Notes under the pieces: generated by a model
Told to the model about the DNA's origin: nothing
The model's input: the letters and a program-made list of their open reading frames with translations, nothing else
The model's database searches: none
NCBI RefSeq assembly: GCF_006715485.1
Contig: NZ_VFNH01000002.1
Span: 620,001-684,000, forward strand
Length of the DNA: 64,000 nucleotides
Reading direction: 5' to 3'
Source of the DNA: Herbaspirillum sp. SJZ107
GTDB lineage: Bacteria > Pseudomonadota > Gammaproteobacteria > Burkholderiales > Burkholderiaceae_D
Translations under genes and position numbers: made by a program
Part shown: in pieces, positions 36,920 through 45,563 of the stretch
How positions within the stretch are numbered: position 1 is the stretch's first letter
How the letters are laid out: the number at the start of each line of letters is the position of its first letter

Positions 36920-38410
36920 ATGCAAAAGCTACAAAAATGGAGTCCGGCGCTCGTGCTCGCCGGCGTCGCCCTGGGCGCAGTCATGGCACCGGCCGGCGCG
37001 TCCAGCCACCGCGAAGCACCTTTCCTGACCAATGCGCCCAAAGTCGACGGCACCGACTTCTACATGTTCCGCAGCTATGCGCCGGGCCGCCAGGACTACG
37101 TCACGCTGATTGCCAACTTCATTCCGTTCCAGGATCCGCAGGGCGGCCCGAACTTCTACCAGTTCGACCAGAATGCCCTGTACGAGATCCATATCGACAA
37201 TAACGGCGATGCCAAGGAAGACATCACTTTCCAGCTGCGCTTCAAGAACACCTCGAAGCGTACCGCGCTGACGATCGGCGGCAAGCAGGTGCTGATCCCC
37301 CTGATCAATTCGTCCACCATCAGCGGCGTCAATCCGGCCTCGCTCAACGTGCGCGAGACCTACACCATCGACATGGTCAAGGGCGACCGCCGCGCCGGTA
37401 CCCGCACGCGCCTGGCCGGTACCGGCGGCGCCACCGAATTCGACAAGCCGGTCGACAATATCGGCGACAAGACCTTCGGCGGCACCAGCGGTTACGAAAC
37501 CTACGCCAACCAGCACATCTACGACATCACGATCCCCGGCTGCGGTACCGGCCGCGTCTTCGTCGGCCAGCGCAAGGAACCCTTCTATATCGCGGTCGGC
37601 AAGATCTTCGACCTGTTCAACCTGAATCCGCTGGGCGCCGAAGCGGCCGGCAACAAGAACGACCTCGAAGGCAAGAACGTCAGCTCGATCGCGCTGGAAG
37701 TGCCGATCGCCTGCCTGACCGCGGCCGGCGAACCCGTCATCGGCGGCTATGCCACCGCCAGCGTGCGCCAGGGCCGCCTGATCAATCCGGCGCCGGGCTC
37801 CGGCATCAACAGCGCGGTGAAGGAAGGCGGCCCGTGGGCCCAGGTCTCGCGCCTCGGCATGCCGCTGGTGAACGAGGTGATCATCGGGATGGACGACAAG
37901 GACCGTTTCAATTCCTCCAAACCGAAGGATGATGCCCAGTTCCTGAACTACGTCACCAATCCGGTGCTGCCGGCGGTGGTCGAGACCCTGTTCCCGTCCG
38001 CCAAGGCGCCGACCAACTTCCCGCGCACCGACCTGGTCACCGCCTTCCTGAAAGGCTTGCCGGGCGTGAACCAGCCGAAGAACGTGGTGGCCTCGGAAAT
38101 GCTGCGCCTGAACACCAGCACCGCGCCGACCGCGCTGGCCAACCAGAATGTGCTCGGCGTGGCCGGCGGCGATAATGCCGGCTTCCCCAACGGACGCCGC
38201 CCGGCCGACGACGTGGTCGACGTCTCGCTGCGCGTGGCGATGGGCGCGCTGTGCGTACTCACCGGCACGAGCGATGCGCTGGGCGTCGGCTGCAAACCGG
38301 CCGATGCGCCGGCCGGCGGGCTCAAGCTGACCGACGGCGTGCGCAAGAGCGCGGCCGACTTCAAGCCGGCTTTCCCTTACCTGAACACCCCGCTGCCGGG
38401 CAATCAATAA
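36920..38410 (+). CDS. DUF4331 exported protein
   Basis: A 496-residue exported protein with a signal peptide (residues 1-27) followed directly by SSHREAP (28-33), the hallmark start of DUF4331. Further hallmarks are NVDGTDFYMFRS-like KVDGTDFYMF, FYQFDQNALYEIHIDNNGD and the late GRRPADDVVDVSLRVAMG. DUF4331 proteins are periplasmic or secreted and functionally uncharacterised. RBS AGGGGGAG precedes ATG 36920. The next three genes follow tightly (lipoprotein, TPR protein, HupE-like), forming one operon. Confidence 0.88.
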   Translation: MQKLQKWSPALVLAGVALGAVMAPAGASSHREAPFLTNAPKVDGTDFYMFRSYAPGRQDYVTLIANFIPFQDPQGGPNFYQFDQNALYEIHIDNNGDAKEDITFQLRFKNTSKRTALTIGGKQVLIPLINSSTISGVNPASLNVRETYTIDMVKGDRRAGTRTRLAGTGGATEFDKPVDNIGDKTFGGTSGYETYANQHIYDITIPGCGTGRVFVGQRKEPFYIAVGKIFDLFNLNPLGAEAAGNKNDLEGKNVSSIALEVPIACLTAAGEPVIGGYATASVRQGRLINPAPGSGINSAVKEGGPWAQVSRLGMPLVNEVIIGMDDKDRFNSSKPKDDAQFLNYVTNPVLPAVVETLFPSAKAPTNFPRTDLVTAFLKGLPGVNQPKNVVASEMLRLNTSTAPTALANQNVLGVAGGDNAGFPNGRRPADDVVDVSLRVAMGALCVLTGTSDALGVGCKPADAPAGGLKLTDGVRKSAADFKPAFPYLNTPLPGNQ

Positions 38411-38425
38411 AGGGAGGCGCAGATC

Positions 38426-38701
38426 ATGAGCAAACTTCTGGCGAACCGGCGCAGCCGGCTGGCGCTGGCGGCCCTGCCGGTGCTGCTGGCACTGGCGGCC
38501 TGCGGCCACCACCATGACGACGACAACCCGGGCGGCGGCGGCACCACCAACCCGCCGCCGGTGGCGACCAGCGATGCCTTCGTCACCTATGTGTCGCAGC
38601 AGGTCGCGACCCAGAGCGAGACCGCGGAACCGCAGTCGACCGACGGCGTGAACCCTACCGTGCCGGAGAACAGCGAGCCGGTGGCGCTGCCGGCTTCGTG
38701 A
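38426..38701 (+). CDS. Small His/Asp-rich lipoprotein
   Basis: A 91-residue predicted lipoprotein with lipobox LALAAC (Cys26) followed at once by a GHHHDDDN cluster, then a Gly/Thr/Pro linker and an acidic tail. The His/Asp cluster next to the membrane anchor suggests metal binding. It lies 15 bases after the DUF4331 gene and overlaps the TPR gene start. It is not recognised beyond this, and its size is typical of accessory lipoproteins. Confidence 0.7.
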   Translation: MSKLLANRRSRLALAALPVLLALAACGHHHDDDNPGGGGTTNPPPVATSDAFVTYVSQQVATQSETAEPQSTDGVNPTVPENSEPVALPAS

Positions 38702-39897
38702 TGGCGGGAGCCGTGTCACGCCTGCGCGCTTGTGGTGGCGCGCTGGCGTTGAGCCTGGCCGGGGTGGCCGGGATGGCGGCTGCCGCGCCCTACATCCCGG
38801 CCGACCCGAACCAGGTGGTCGAACGCCTGCCCAGCCGCGCCGCTCCGGTACAGCGCGAGCTGCGCCGCCTGCGCGGCGAACTCGCCGCCAGACCGGACGA
38901 CCTGCGCCTGGCCGGCGCGCTGGCCCAGCGCTACATCGAGCAGGCGCGGATCGAAGGCGACCCGCGCTACCTCGGCTATGCGCAGGCGGCGCTGGCGCCG
39001 TGGTGGACCCAGGCCGCCCCGCCCGATCCGGTACTGGTGCTGCGCGCCACGCTGCGCCAGAGCACCCACCAGTTCCCGGCCGCGCTGGCCGACCTCGACC
39101 AGGCGGTCAAGCGCGACAGCGGCAACGTGCAGGCCTGGCTCACGCGCGCCACCGTGCAGATGGTGACCGGCGATCTGGCGGCCGCGCGCGCCAGCTGCAT
39201 GCGCCTGTATTCGCGCGCGCCGGCGCTGGTGGTGCAGACCTGCCTGTCCAGCGTCGGCAGCGTGAATGGCCAGGCGGCGGCCAGCTACCGCCAGCTGGTC
39301 GATGCCCAGGCCGCGCATCCGCTCGCCGACCGCGGCATTGACGTCTGGGTCGCCACGCTGCTGGCGGAAATGGCGGCGCGCAGCGGCAACGACGGCGCGG
39401 CCGAGACCCATTTCCGCACCGCGCTGGGCCTGGGCGAGCCGGACAGCTACCTGCTGGGCGCCTATGCCGACTTCCTGCTCGACCATGGCCGCGCGCCCGA
39501 GGTGGTGCGCCTGCTCAAGGACAAGACCCGGGTCGATGCGCTGCTGCTGCGTTATGCGCTGGCCTTGCAGGCCACCGGTTCGCCCGAGGCGCGCCCGCAG
39601 ATCGAGGCCCTGGGCGCGCGTTTCGACGCCGCCGTGCTGCGCCGCGATACCGTGCACCAGCGCGAGCAGGCACGCTTCGAACTGGCCCTGCGGCGCGACC
39701 CGGCCGCCGCCGTGCGCCTGGCCAAGGCCAACTGGCAGGTGCAGAAGGAGCCGGCCGACTTGCGCATCCTGGCCGATTGCGCCGTCGCCAGCGGCGATGC
39801 CGAGGCGGCACGCCTGTTGCGCGACTGGCTGCGCAGTTCGCGCATCGAGGACCGCCACGTGACGGCGGCGGCCGCGCGCCTGAAGGCGGCCGCATGA
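38701..39897 (+). CDS. Exported TPR-like repeat protein
   Basis: A 398-residue protein with a signal peptide ending AAAAP, then helical hairpin repeats of TPR type: RPDDLRLAGALAQRYIEQAR, FPAALADLDQAVKRDSGNVQAWLTRA and DPAAAVRLAKANWQVQKEP. Such repeats make protein-binding surfaces, here probably in the periplasm. ATG 38701 overlaps the lipoprotein stop; GTG 38698 is also possible. It is followed by HupE with a four-base overlap. Partner proteins are not known. Confidence 0.75.
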   Translation: MAGAVSRLRACGGALALSLAGVAGMAAAAPYIPADPNQVVERLPSRAAPVQRELRRLRGELAARPDDLRLAGALAQRYIEQARIEGDPRYLGYAQAALAPWWTQAAPPDPVLVLRATLRQSTHQFPAALADLDQAVKRDSGNVQAWLTRATVQMVTGDLAAARASCMRLYSRAPALVVQTCLSSVGSVNGQAAASYRQLVDAQAAHPLADRGIDVWVATLLAEMAARSGNDGAAETHFRTALGLGEPDSYLLGAYADFLLDHGRAPEVVRLLKDKTRVDALLLRYALALQATGSPEARPQIEALGARFDAAVLRRDTVHQREQARFELALRRDPAAAVRLAKANWQVQKEPADLRILADCAVASGDAEAARLLRDWLRSSRIEDRHVTAAAARLKAAA

Positions 39898-41030
39898 TGT
39901 CCGGCTTGCGTTACCTGTGGCTGCTGGCCGCGGCATTGCTGCTGGCGGCAGCCCCGGCCCGGGCCCACAAGCCGAGCGACAGCTACCTGACGCTGGACGT
40001 GCGCGAAGCCGGTGTCGACGGCCAATGGGACATCGCCCTGCGCGACCTCGACATGGCCATCGGCCTCGACCAGGACGGCAACGGCGAACTGACATGGAGC
40101 GAGGTGCGTGCCCGCCACGATGCGATCGCCGCGTATGCACTGGCGCGCCTGAAGCTGGCCAGCGCCAGCGCGCCCTGTCCGCTGCGGGTGACCGAACAGC
40201 TGCTGGATGACCACAGCGACGGCGCCTACGCCGTGCTGCGCCTGCACGCCGACTGCGGCGGCGCGGTCGCCGCTCTCGAAGTCGACTACCGCCTGCTGTT
40301 CGACATCGATCCCCAGCACAAGGGCCTGCTGCAGCTGCGCCACGCCGGCCAGGTGTCGACCGCGATCTTCGCGCCCGACAGCGCGCGCCAGTCGCTGCAG
40401 GTGGCCGATGCCTCCGGCTGGCGCCAGTTCGGCGACTACGTGCGCCATGGCGTCTGGCATATCTGGATCGGCTTCGACCACATCCTGTTCCTGCTGTCGC
40501 TGCTGCTGCCGGCCGTGCTGGTGTACCGCGGCCGGCGCTGGGAAGGCCGTACCACCTTCCGCGCCGCCGCCATCGACGTGCTGAAGATCGTCACCGCCTT
40601 CACGCTGGCGCATTCGATCACGCTGACGCTGGCCACGCTGGGCGTGGTGGCGTTGCCGTCGCGGCTGGTGGAATCGGCAATCGCGGCATCGGTGGCGCTG
40701 GCGGCGCTGAACAATGTGTGGCCGCTGTTCCATGGCCGGCGCGCGCTGGTCGCCTTCGCCTTCGGACTGATCCACGGCTTCGGCTTCGCCAGCGTGCTGC
40801 TCGACCTCGGCCTGCCGAAGGCGGCGCTGCTGCTGTCGCTGGTCGGCTTCAACGTCGGCGTCGAACTCGGGCAGCTGGCGATCGTGCTGCTGTTCCTGCC
40901 GCTGGCTTATCTGGCGCGCAATACGGCGCTGTACCGCCGCGGCGTGCTCGGACTCGGTTCCTGCCTGATCGTGCTGGTGGCGCTGGCCTGGCTGGTGGAA
41001 CGGGGCATGGATGTGAAACTGCTGGCCTGA
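39894..41030 (+). CDS. HupE/UreJ-family membrane protein with EF-hand insert
   Basis: A 378-residue inner-membrane protein. A signal peptide (residues 1-24, ARAH) is followed by a soluble segment holding a canonical 12-residue EF-hand loop DQDGNGELTWSE (59-70). The C-terminal half (about 180-375) has about seven spans with HupE/UreJ motif HIWIGFDHILFLLSLLLP and GLIHGFGFAS. HupE/UreJ proteins transport Ni2+ or related metal, and the EF-hand suggests Ca2+ or other divalent binding. The start overlaps the TPR gene. Substrate is uncertain. Confidence 0.83.
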   Translation: MMSGLRYLWLLAAALLLAAAPARAHKPSDSYLTLDVREAGVDGQWDIALRDLDMAIGLDQDGNGELTWSEVRARHDAIAAYALARLKLASASAPCPLRVTEQLLDDHSDGAYAVLRLHADCGGAVAALEVDYRLLFDIDPQHKGLLQLRHAGQVSTAIFAPDSARQSLQVADASGWRQFGDYVRHGVWHIWIGFDHILFLLSLLLPAVLVYRGRRWEGRTTFRAAAIDVLKIVTAFTLAHSITLTLATLGVVALPSRLVESAIAASVALAALNNVWPLFHGRRALVAFAFGLIHGFGFASVLLDLGLPKAALLLSLVGFNVGVELGQLAIVLLFLPLAYLARNTALYRRGVLGLGSCLIVLVALAWLVERGMDVKLLA

Positions 41031-41040
41031 GGCGCCACGT

Positions 41041-44000
41041 TTACTTCACCGCTTCGTGCCCCTTCACCGCCTGCCTCGGCTGCCGGCGCAATTTGCCGGC
41101 CATGCGCCCGAACCAGTGCTCGATGTCGTCGACGTAGGTGAACACCGCCGGCACCACCAGCAGACTCAATAAAGTCGAGGTGATCAGGCCGCCGATCACC
41201 GCGATCGCCATCGGCGAGCGGAAGCTCGGGTCGCCCGACAGGCCCAGCGCCAGCGGCAGCATGCCGGCGCCCATCGCGATGGTGGTCATCACGATCGGGC
41301 GCGAACGCTTGTGGCAGGCGTCGACCAGCGCGTCGATGCGGTTCATCCCGGCCTTGCGCGCCAGGATCGCGTAGTCGACCAGCAGGATCGAGTTCTTGGT
41401 CACGATCCCCATCAGCATGATCAGGCCGATCATGGTCGGCATCGACAGCGCGCTGCGCGTGACCAGCATCGCCACGAAGGCGCCGCCGATCGACAGCGGC
41501 AGCGCCGCCAGGATGGTGGCCGGCTGCAGGAAGTCGGTGAACAGCAGCACCAGCACCCCGTAGATGCACAGCACGCCGATCAGCATGGCGATCACGAAGC
41601 TGCCCATCAGGTTGCGCATTTCCTGGGCGTCGCCCAGTTCCGCGATCTGCACCGTCGGCGGCAGGTTGCGCAGCGCCGGCAGGGCGCGCGCCTCGGCATT
41701 CACCTCGCCCAGCGAGCGGCCGTTCAACTCCACGTCGAGGGTCACGTTGCGGCTGCGGTTCAGGCGGTCGATCTGGGCCGGGCCGCTTTCCACCGTGATG
41801 GCGGCCACGTTGGCCAGCAGCACCGGGCCGTTCTTGCCCGGCACGGTGAGCCTGCCGATGGCGTCGAGGTCGGTGCGCACCGCGTCCGGCAGTTTCACCC
41901 GGATCGGTACCTGGCGCTCGGACACGTTCATCTTGGCCAGCACTTGGTCGTAGTCGCCGGCGGTGGCCACGCGCACGGTCTCGCCGATCGCCGCCGCGGT
42001 CACGCCGAGGTCGGCGGCGCGTGCGAAGTCGGGACGCACGATGATTTCCGGGCGCACCAGCGAGGCGCTCGAGTTGACGTTGCCGATGCCGTGCAGCGTG
42101 CGCATCTCGCGCTCGGCCTGGCGCGCGGCCGCGATCAGGGCCACCGGGTCTTCGCTGCGCAATACCATCTGCATCTTGACGCCGGTGTCGGGCAGGCCGA
42201 CGGTGAAGCGCGCACCCGGGATGTCCGCCAGGCGCGCGCGTACCGCCGACTCGATCTCCACCAGCTTTTCCTTGCGCGCGGTGCGCTGCACGGTGGTCAG
42301 CGTCAGCACGGCGCGGCGCGCCTCGGCGGCGGCGCCCGGCGCCAGGGCGTTGCCGCTGGAACCGCCGCCGATCGAGCTGAACACGCCGGTCACGTTCGGT
42401 ACCCGCATCGCCGCCTGGCGCACGCGTTCGGCCACGGCGCGGGTTTCCGCCAGCGTGGCGCCGGGCGGCAGCTCGACGTTGATCTGGGTCTGCGAGCGGT
42501 CGTTGGCCGGCACGAAGCCGGTCGGCAGCAGCGGCACCAGCGAGACCGAGCCGGCAAAGAACAGCGCCGCCGCGATCATGGTCAGGCGGCGGTGGCGCAG
42601 GCACCACTGCATGGTGCGCATGTAGCGCCGCATCAGCGGACCGTCCTTGTCGTCATGGTGCCTGGCCGGCTTCAGGAAGTAGGCTGCCATCATCGGCGTC
42701 AGCAGGCGCGCCACCAGCAGCGAGGCCAGGATCGCCAGCACCGCGGTCCAGCCGAACTGCTTGAAGAATTTGCCGGGGATGCCGCTCATGAAGGCGGTCG
42801 GCAGGAACACTGCCACCAGCGAGAAGGTGGTGGCGATCACCGCCATGCCGATTTCGTCGGCCGCTTCCAGCGCCGCCTGCATCGGGGTCTTGCCCATCTT
42901 GAGGTGGCGCGCGATGTTCTCGATCTCGACGATGGCGTCGTCGACCAGCACGCCGACCACCAGCGCCAGCGACAGCAGGGTCACCATGTTCAGGGTGTAG
43001 CCGAACAGGTAGAGGCCGAGGAAGGCCGGGATCACGGACAGGGGCAGGGCGGCGGCGGCGACCAGTGTCGCGCGCCAGTCGCGCAGGAACCACCACACCA
43101 CCAGCACCGCCAGCACCGCGCCTTCGTACAGCATCTCCATCGAGGCGTCGAAGTTGTCCTCCACCGGCGCGGCATTGTCGATCACTTCCTTCAGCACCAC
43201 GTTGCCGTGCTGTTGCTGCAGCTCGGCGATGGCCGCGCGCACGCCGCCCGCGACGTCCATCTCGCCGGCGCCGCGGGTGCGGAAGATCTCGAAGCCGACC
43301 ACCGGCTTGCCGTCCTGCTCGGCGATCGCGCGCGGCTCGGCGATCGTGTCGCGCACGTCGGCGATTTCATACAGCTTGACGCGGCGGCCGTCCGGCAGCG
43401 GGATGTCCATGCGCGCCAGCTCCTGCGCGGTCTGCACCGTGGCCAGCGTGCGCACCGACTGCTCGGCGCCGCTGACGTCGCCGCGTCCGCCCGGTTCCTC
43501 GCGCTGCACGTTGCGCAGCTGGCGCGAGACGTCCAGCGCCGATACCCGCAGCGCCGCCATGCGCTCGTCGTTCAGCTCGACCCGCACTTCGCGGTTGACG
43601 CCGCCGACGCGTTTCACCGCGCCGACGCCGGGCACGCTGAGCAGGCGCTTGGAGACTGTGTTGTCGACGTACCAGCTCAGGTCGGGCGCATCGAGCGCCG
43701 GCTTGCCGTCCCGGCTGGCCGCCTGCGCGGTGAAGGTCTGCACCACGCGGCCGGCGGTGGTGGTCTTGGTCACGCTGGGGTCGCGCATCTCGGCCGGCAG
43801 GTCGGCGCGCACGCGCGAGACGGCGTCGCGCACGTCGTTGACCGCATCCGACAGGTCCTTCTCGAGGATGAACTCGACGGTGACGGTGGCCACGCCGTCC
43901 AGTACCTTGGTGTAGATGTTCTTGACACCCTGCAGGGTCGCGATCGAGTCCTCGATTTTGCGCGCGACCTCGGTCTCGAGCTGGGCCGGGGCGGCGCCGT

Positions 44001-44154
44001 CGAGGGTGGCGGTGACGGTGACGATCGGCAGTTCGATGTCCGGGAAGTCCTGCACCTTGCTCGCCTTGAAGGCCAGCAGGCCGGCGAGCGTGAGCAGGAC
44101 GAACAGCATGATCGCCGGGATCGGATTGCGGATCGAGAAGGCCGAGAAATTCAT
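41041..44154 (-). CDS. RND efflux permease, HAE1/AcrB type
   Basis: A 1037-residue inner-membrane proton-driven pump with twelve spans in two repeats and two large periplasmic loops. The start MNFSAFSIRNPIPAIMLFVLL, the span-4 acidic motif VLVDDAIVEIEN (proton path) and the second-repeat GIVTKNSILLVDYA are typical of HAE1-type multidrug or hydrophobic-compound exporters. It follows its adaptor by nine bases on the same strand. No outer-membrane factor gene is next to it, so a distant TolC-type channel is presumably shared. It converges on the HupE gene with ten bases between stops. Confidence 0.93.
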   Translation of the reverse strand: MNFSAFSIRNPIPAIMLFVLLTLAGLLAFKASKVQDFPDIELPIVTVTATLDGAAPAQLETEVARKIEDSIATLQGVKNIYTKVLDGVATVTVEFILEKDLSDAVNDVRDAVSRVRADLPAEMRDPSVTKTTTAGRVVQTFTAQAASRDGKPALDAPDLSWYVDNTVSKRLLSVPGVGAVKRVGGVNREVRVELNDERMAALRVSALDVSRQLRNVQREEPGGRGDVSGAEQSVRTLATVQTAQELARMDIPLPDGRRVKLYEIADVRDTIAEPRAIAEQDGKPVVGFEIFRTRGAGEMDVAGGVRAAIAELQQQHGNVVLKEVIDNAAPVEDNFDASMEMLYEGAVLAVLVVWWFLRDWRATLVAAAALPLSVIPAFLGLYLFGYTLNMVTLLSLALVVGVLVDDAIVEIENIARHLKMGKTPMQAALEAADEIGMAVIATTFSLVAVFLPTAFMSGIPGKFFKQFGWTAVLAILASLLVARLLTPMMAAYFLKPARHHDDKDGPLMRRYMRTMQWCLRHRRLTMIAAALFFAGSVSLVPLLPTGFVPANDRSQTQINVELPPGATLAETRAVAERVRQAAMRVPNVTGVFSSIGGGSSGNALAPGAAAEARRAVLTLTTVQRTARKEKLVEIESAVRARLADIPGARFTVGLPDTGVKMQMVLRSEDPVALIAAARQAEREMRTLHGIGNVNSSASLVRPEIIVRPDFARAADLGVTAAAIGETVRVATAGDYDQVLAKMNVSERQVPIRVKLPDAVRTDLDAIGRLTVPGKNGPVLLANVAAITVESGPAQIDRLNRSRNVTLDVELNGRSLGEVNAEARALPALRNLPPTVQIAELGDAQEMRNLMGSFVIAMLIGVLCIYGVLVLLFTDFLQPATILAALPLSIGGAFVAMLVTRSALSMPTMIGLIMLMGIVTKNSILLVDYAILARKAGMNRIDALVDACHKRSRPIVMTTIAMGAGMLPLALGLSGDPSFRSPMAIAVIGGLITSTLLSLLVVPAVFTYVDDIEHWFGRMAGKLRRQPRQAVKGHEAVK

Positions 44155-44163
44155 CGCCGCTCC

Positions 44164-45357
44164 TCAGCGCGCCGCGACGCTGCCGCCGGCCCTGGCCGGT
44201 GCCGGCCGGGCCGCCGGGGTTGCGGGCGTTGCGTTAGGCACCGGATTTGGTACCTGTCGTACCAAATCCCCATCGTTGAGGAAACCGGCACCGCTGACCA
44301 CTACCTGGGCATCCGGCGCCAGGCCGTCCACCACCTCGATGCGGTCGCCCAGGCGGCGCCCGGTGCTGACCTTGACCTGGCTGACGCGGCTGTCGGCGTT
44401 CAGGCGGAACACGTACGGAAAGCCGTCGCGCACGGCGACCGCCTGCTGCGGCACGGTCAGGGCAGTCGAGTGGCCGAGTTCGAAGGTGCCGCTGGCGAAC
44501 ATGCCGGCTTTCAGCGGCGCGTCGGCCTTCATCATCGGCGGCAGGTCGACATAGACCAGCGCCACGCGGCTCTGGGCGTCCACGGTGGGCGCCACCATGC
44601 GCACGGTGCCGCGGATGGTGCCGCCGGCGGCGGTTTTGATCTCGGCCCTGGCGCCCGGCTTCACGCGCGGCAGTTCGGCCGCGGTGACTTCGGCGCGCCA
44701 TTCCAGCCGGCCCTGGCGGATCATGCGGAACATCTCCATGCCGACGCCGCCGACCGCGCCCACGGTCGCGTTGCGCGCCGAGATGATGCCGCTGTCCGGG
44801 GCCAGCACCTCGGCGTATTTCAGGCGCAGCGATTGCTGGGCCACGGTCGCCCTGGCGGCGGCCACGCGCGCGCGCGACGCCCGTTCGGTGGTCATGTACT
44901 GGGTGATCTGCTGTTCGCTCAGCGCGCCGGAGTTGGTGAGGGTGCGTGCGCGCTTGGCGTCGGCGCTGGCGGCGGCCGCATTCGCTTCGGCTTCCTGCAC
45001 GGCGGCCTGGGCCTGCGCCAGGTCGGCCTTGACGCTGGCGGCGTCGAACACCGCCAGCACCTCGCCCTTCTTGACGACGTCGCCGACGTTGACGCGCACG
45101 TCCAGCAGGCGCAGGCCGTTCGATTCGCTGCCGATCACGGCTTCCTGCCAGGCGGCGACGTTGCCGTTGGCGGCCAGCTGCAGCGGCATGCGTGCGCTTT
45201 CCGGGCGCGCGGTGGTGACGGTGAGCGCAGGCCGCGGTGCGGCCGCTTTCCTGTCGTCGGCGGCGCGGCCGGTGGCGAGGATCCCGGCGGTGCCGGCAAC
45301 GAGGAGCAGGGCGAGGCCGGCCAGGGCAAGCCGGGTACGGGGGCGGAATGGAGTCAT
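44164..45357 (-). CDS. RND periplasmic adaptor (membrane fusion protein)
   Basis: A 397-residue adaptor with an N-terminal membrane anchor (LALAGLALLLVAGTAGILA), a lipoyl/barrel-sandwich segment NGNVAAWQEAVIGSE and VGDVVKKGEVLAVFD, a helical hairpin rich in Ala/Gln, and a C-terminal beta-barrel ending in a Pro/Ala-rich tail. It bridges the permease to an outer-membrane channel. It is co-transcribed with the permease and divergent from DUF1800 with about 200 bases between starts; no regulator gene is adjacent. Confidence 0.9.
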   Translation of the reverse strand: MTPFRPRTRLALAGLALLLVAGTAGILATGRAADDRKAAAPRPALTVTTARPESARMPLQLAANGNVAAWQEAVIGSESNGLRLLDVRVNVGDVVKKGEVLAVFDAASVKADLAQAQAAVQEAEANAAAASADAKRARTLTNSGALSEQQITQYMTTERASRARVAAARATVAQQSLRLKYAEVLAPDSGIISARNATVGAVGGVGMEMFRMIRQGRLEWRAEVTAAELPRVKPGARAEIKTAAGGTIRGTVRMVAPTVDAQSRVALVYVDLPPMMKADAPLKAGMFASGTFELGHSTALTVPQQAVAVRDGFPYVFRLNADSRVSQVKVSTGRRLGDRIEVVDGLAPDAQVVVSGAGFLNDGDLVRQVPNPVPNATPATPAARPAPARAGGSVAAR

Positions 45358-45563
45358 GGTGTCTGGAGGAAGGGCGATCCGGCCATGGCGGATGGCATGG
45401 ACTTAACTGCCATAGTGTAACAAAGAGGCATCGTAAATACCGCAACAAATGGTAAGACGCGCCGTGTCCGTGCGACGATGTTACAAAACATTGCTTTCGC
45501 AGCAGGACGTCGATAGGCAGACTCATACCATCGAGCCATCTCCGCCATTGGCCAGGAGCCAGC

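Noticed and set aside
36929..38719. A 596-codon open frame on the minus strand
   Set aside because: Antisense shadow of the DUF4331 gene and lipoprotein; no family features.
41311..45420. A 1369-codon open frame on the plus strand
   Set aside because: It is antisense to the clear RND permease and adaptor genes. Its composition (Arg, His, Gln, Ala, Gly, Val) is the usual shadow of GC-rich coding DNA and matches no protein family.
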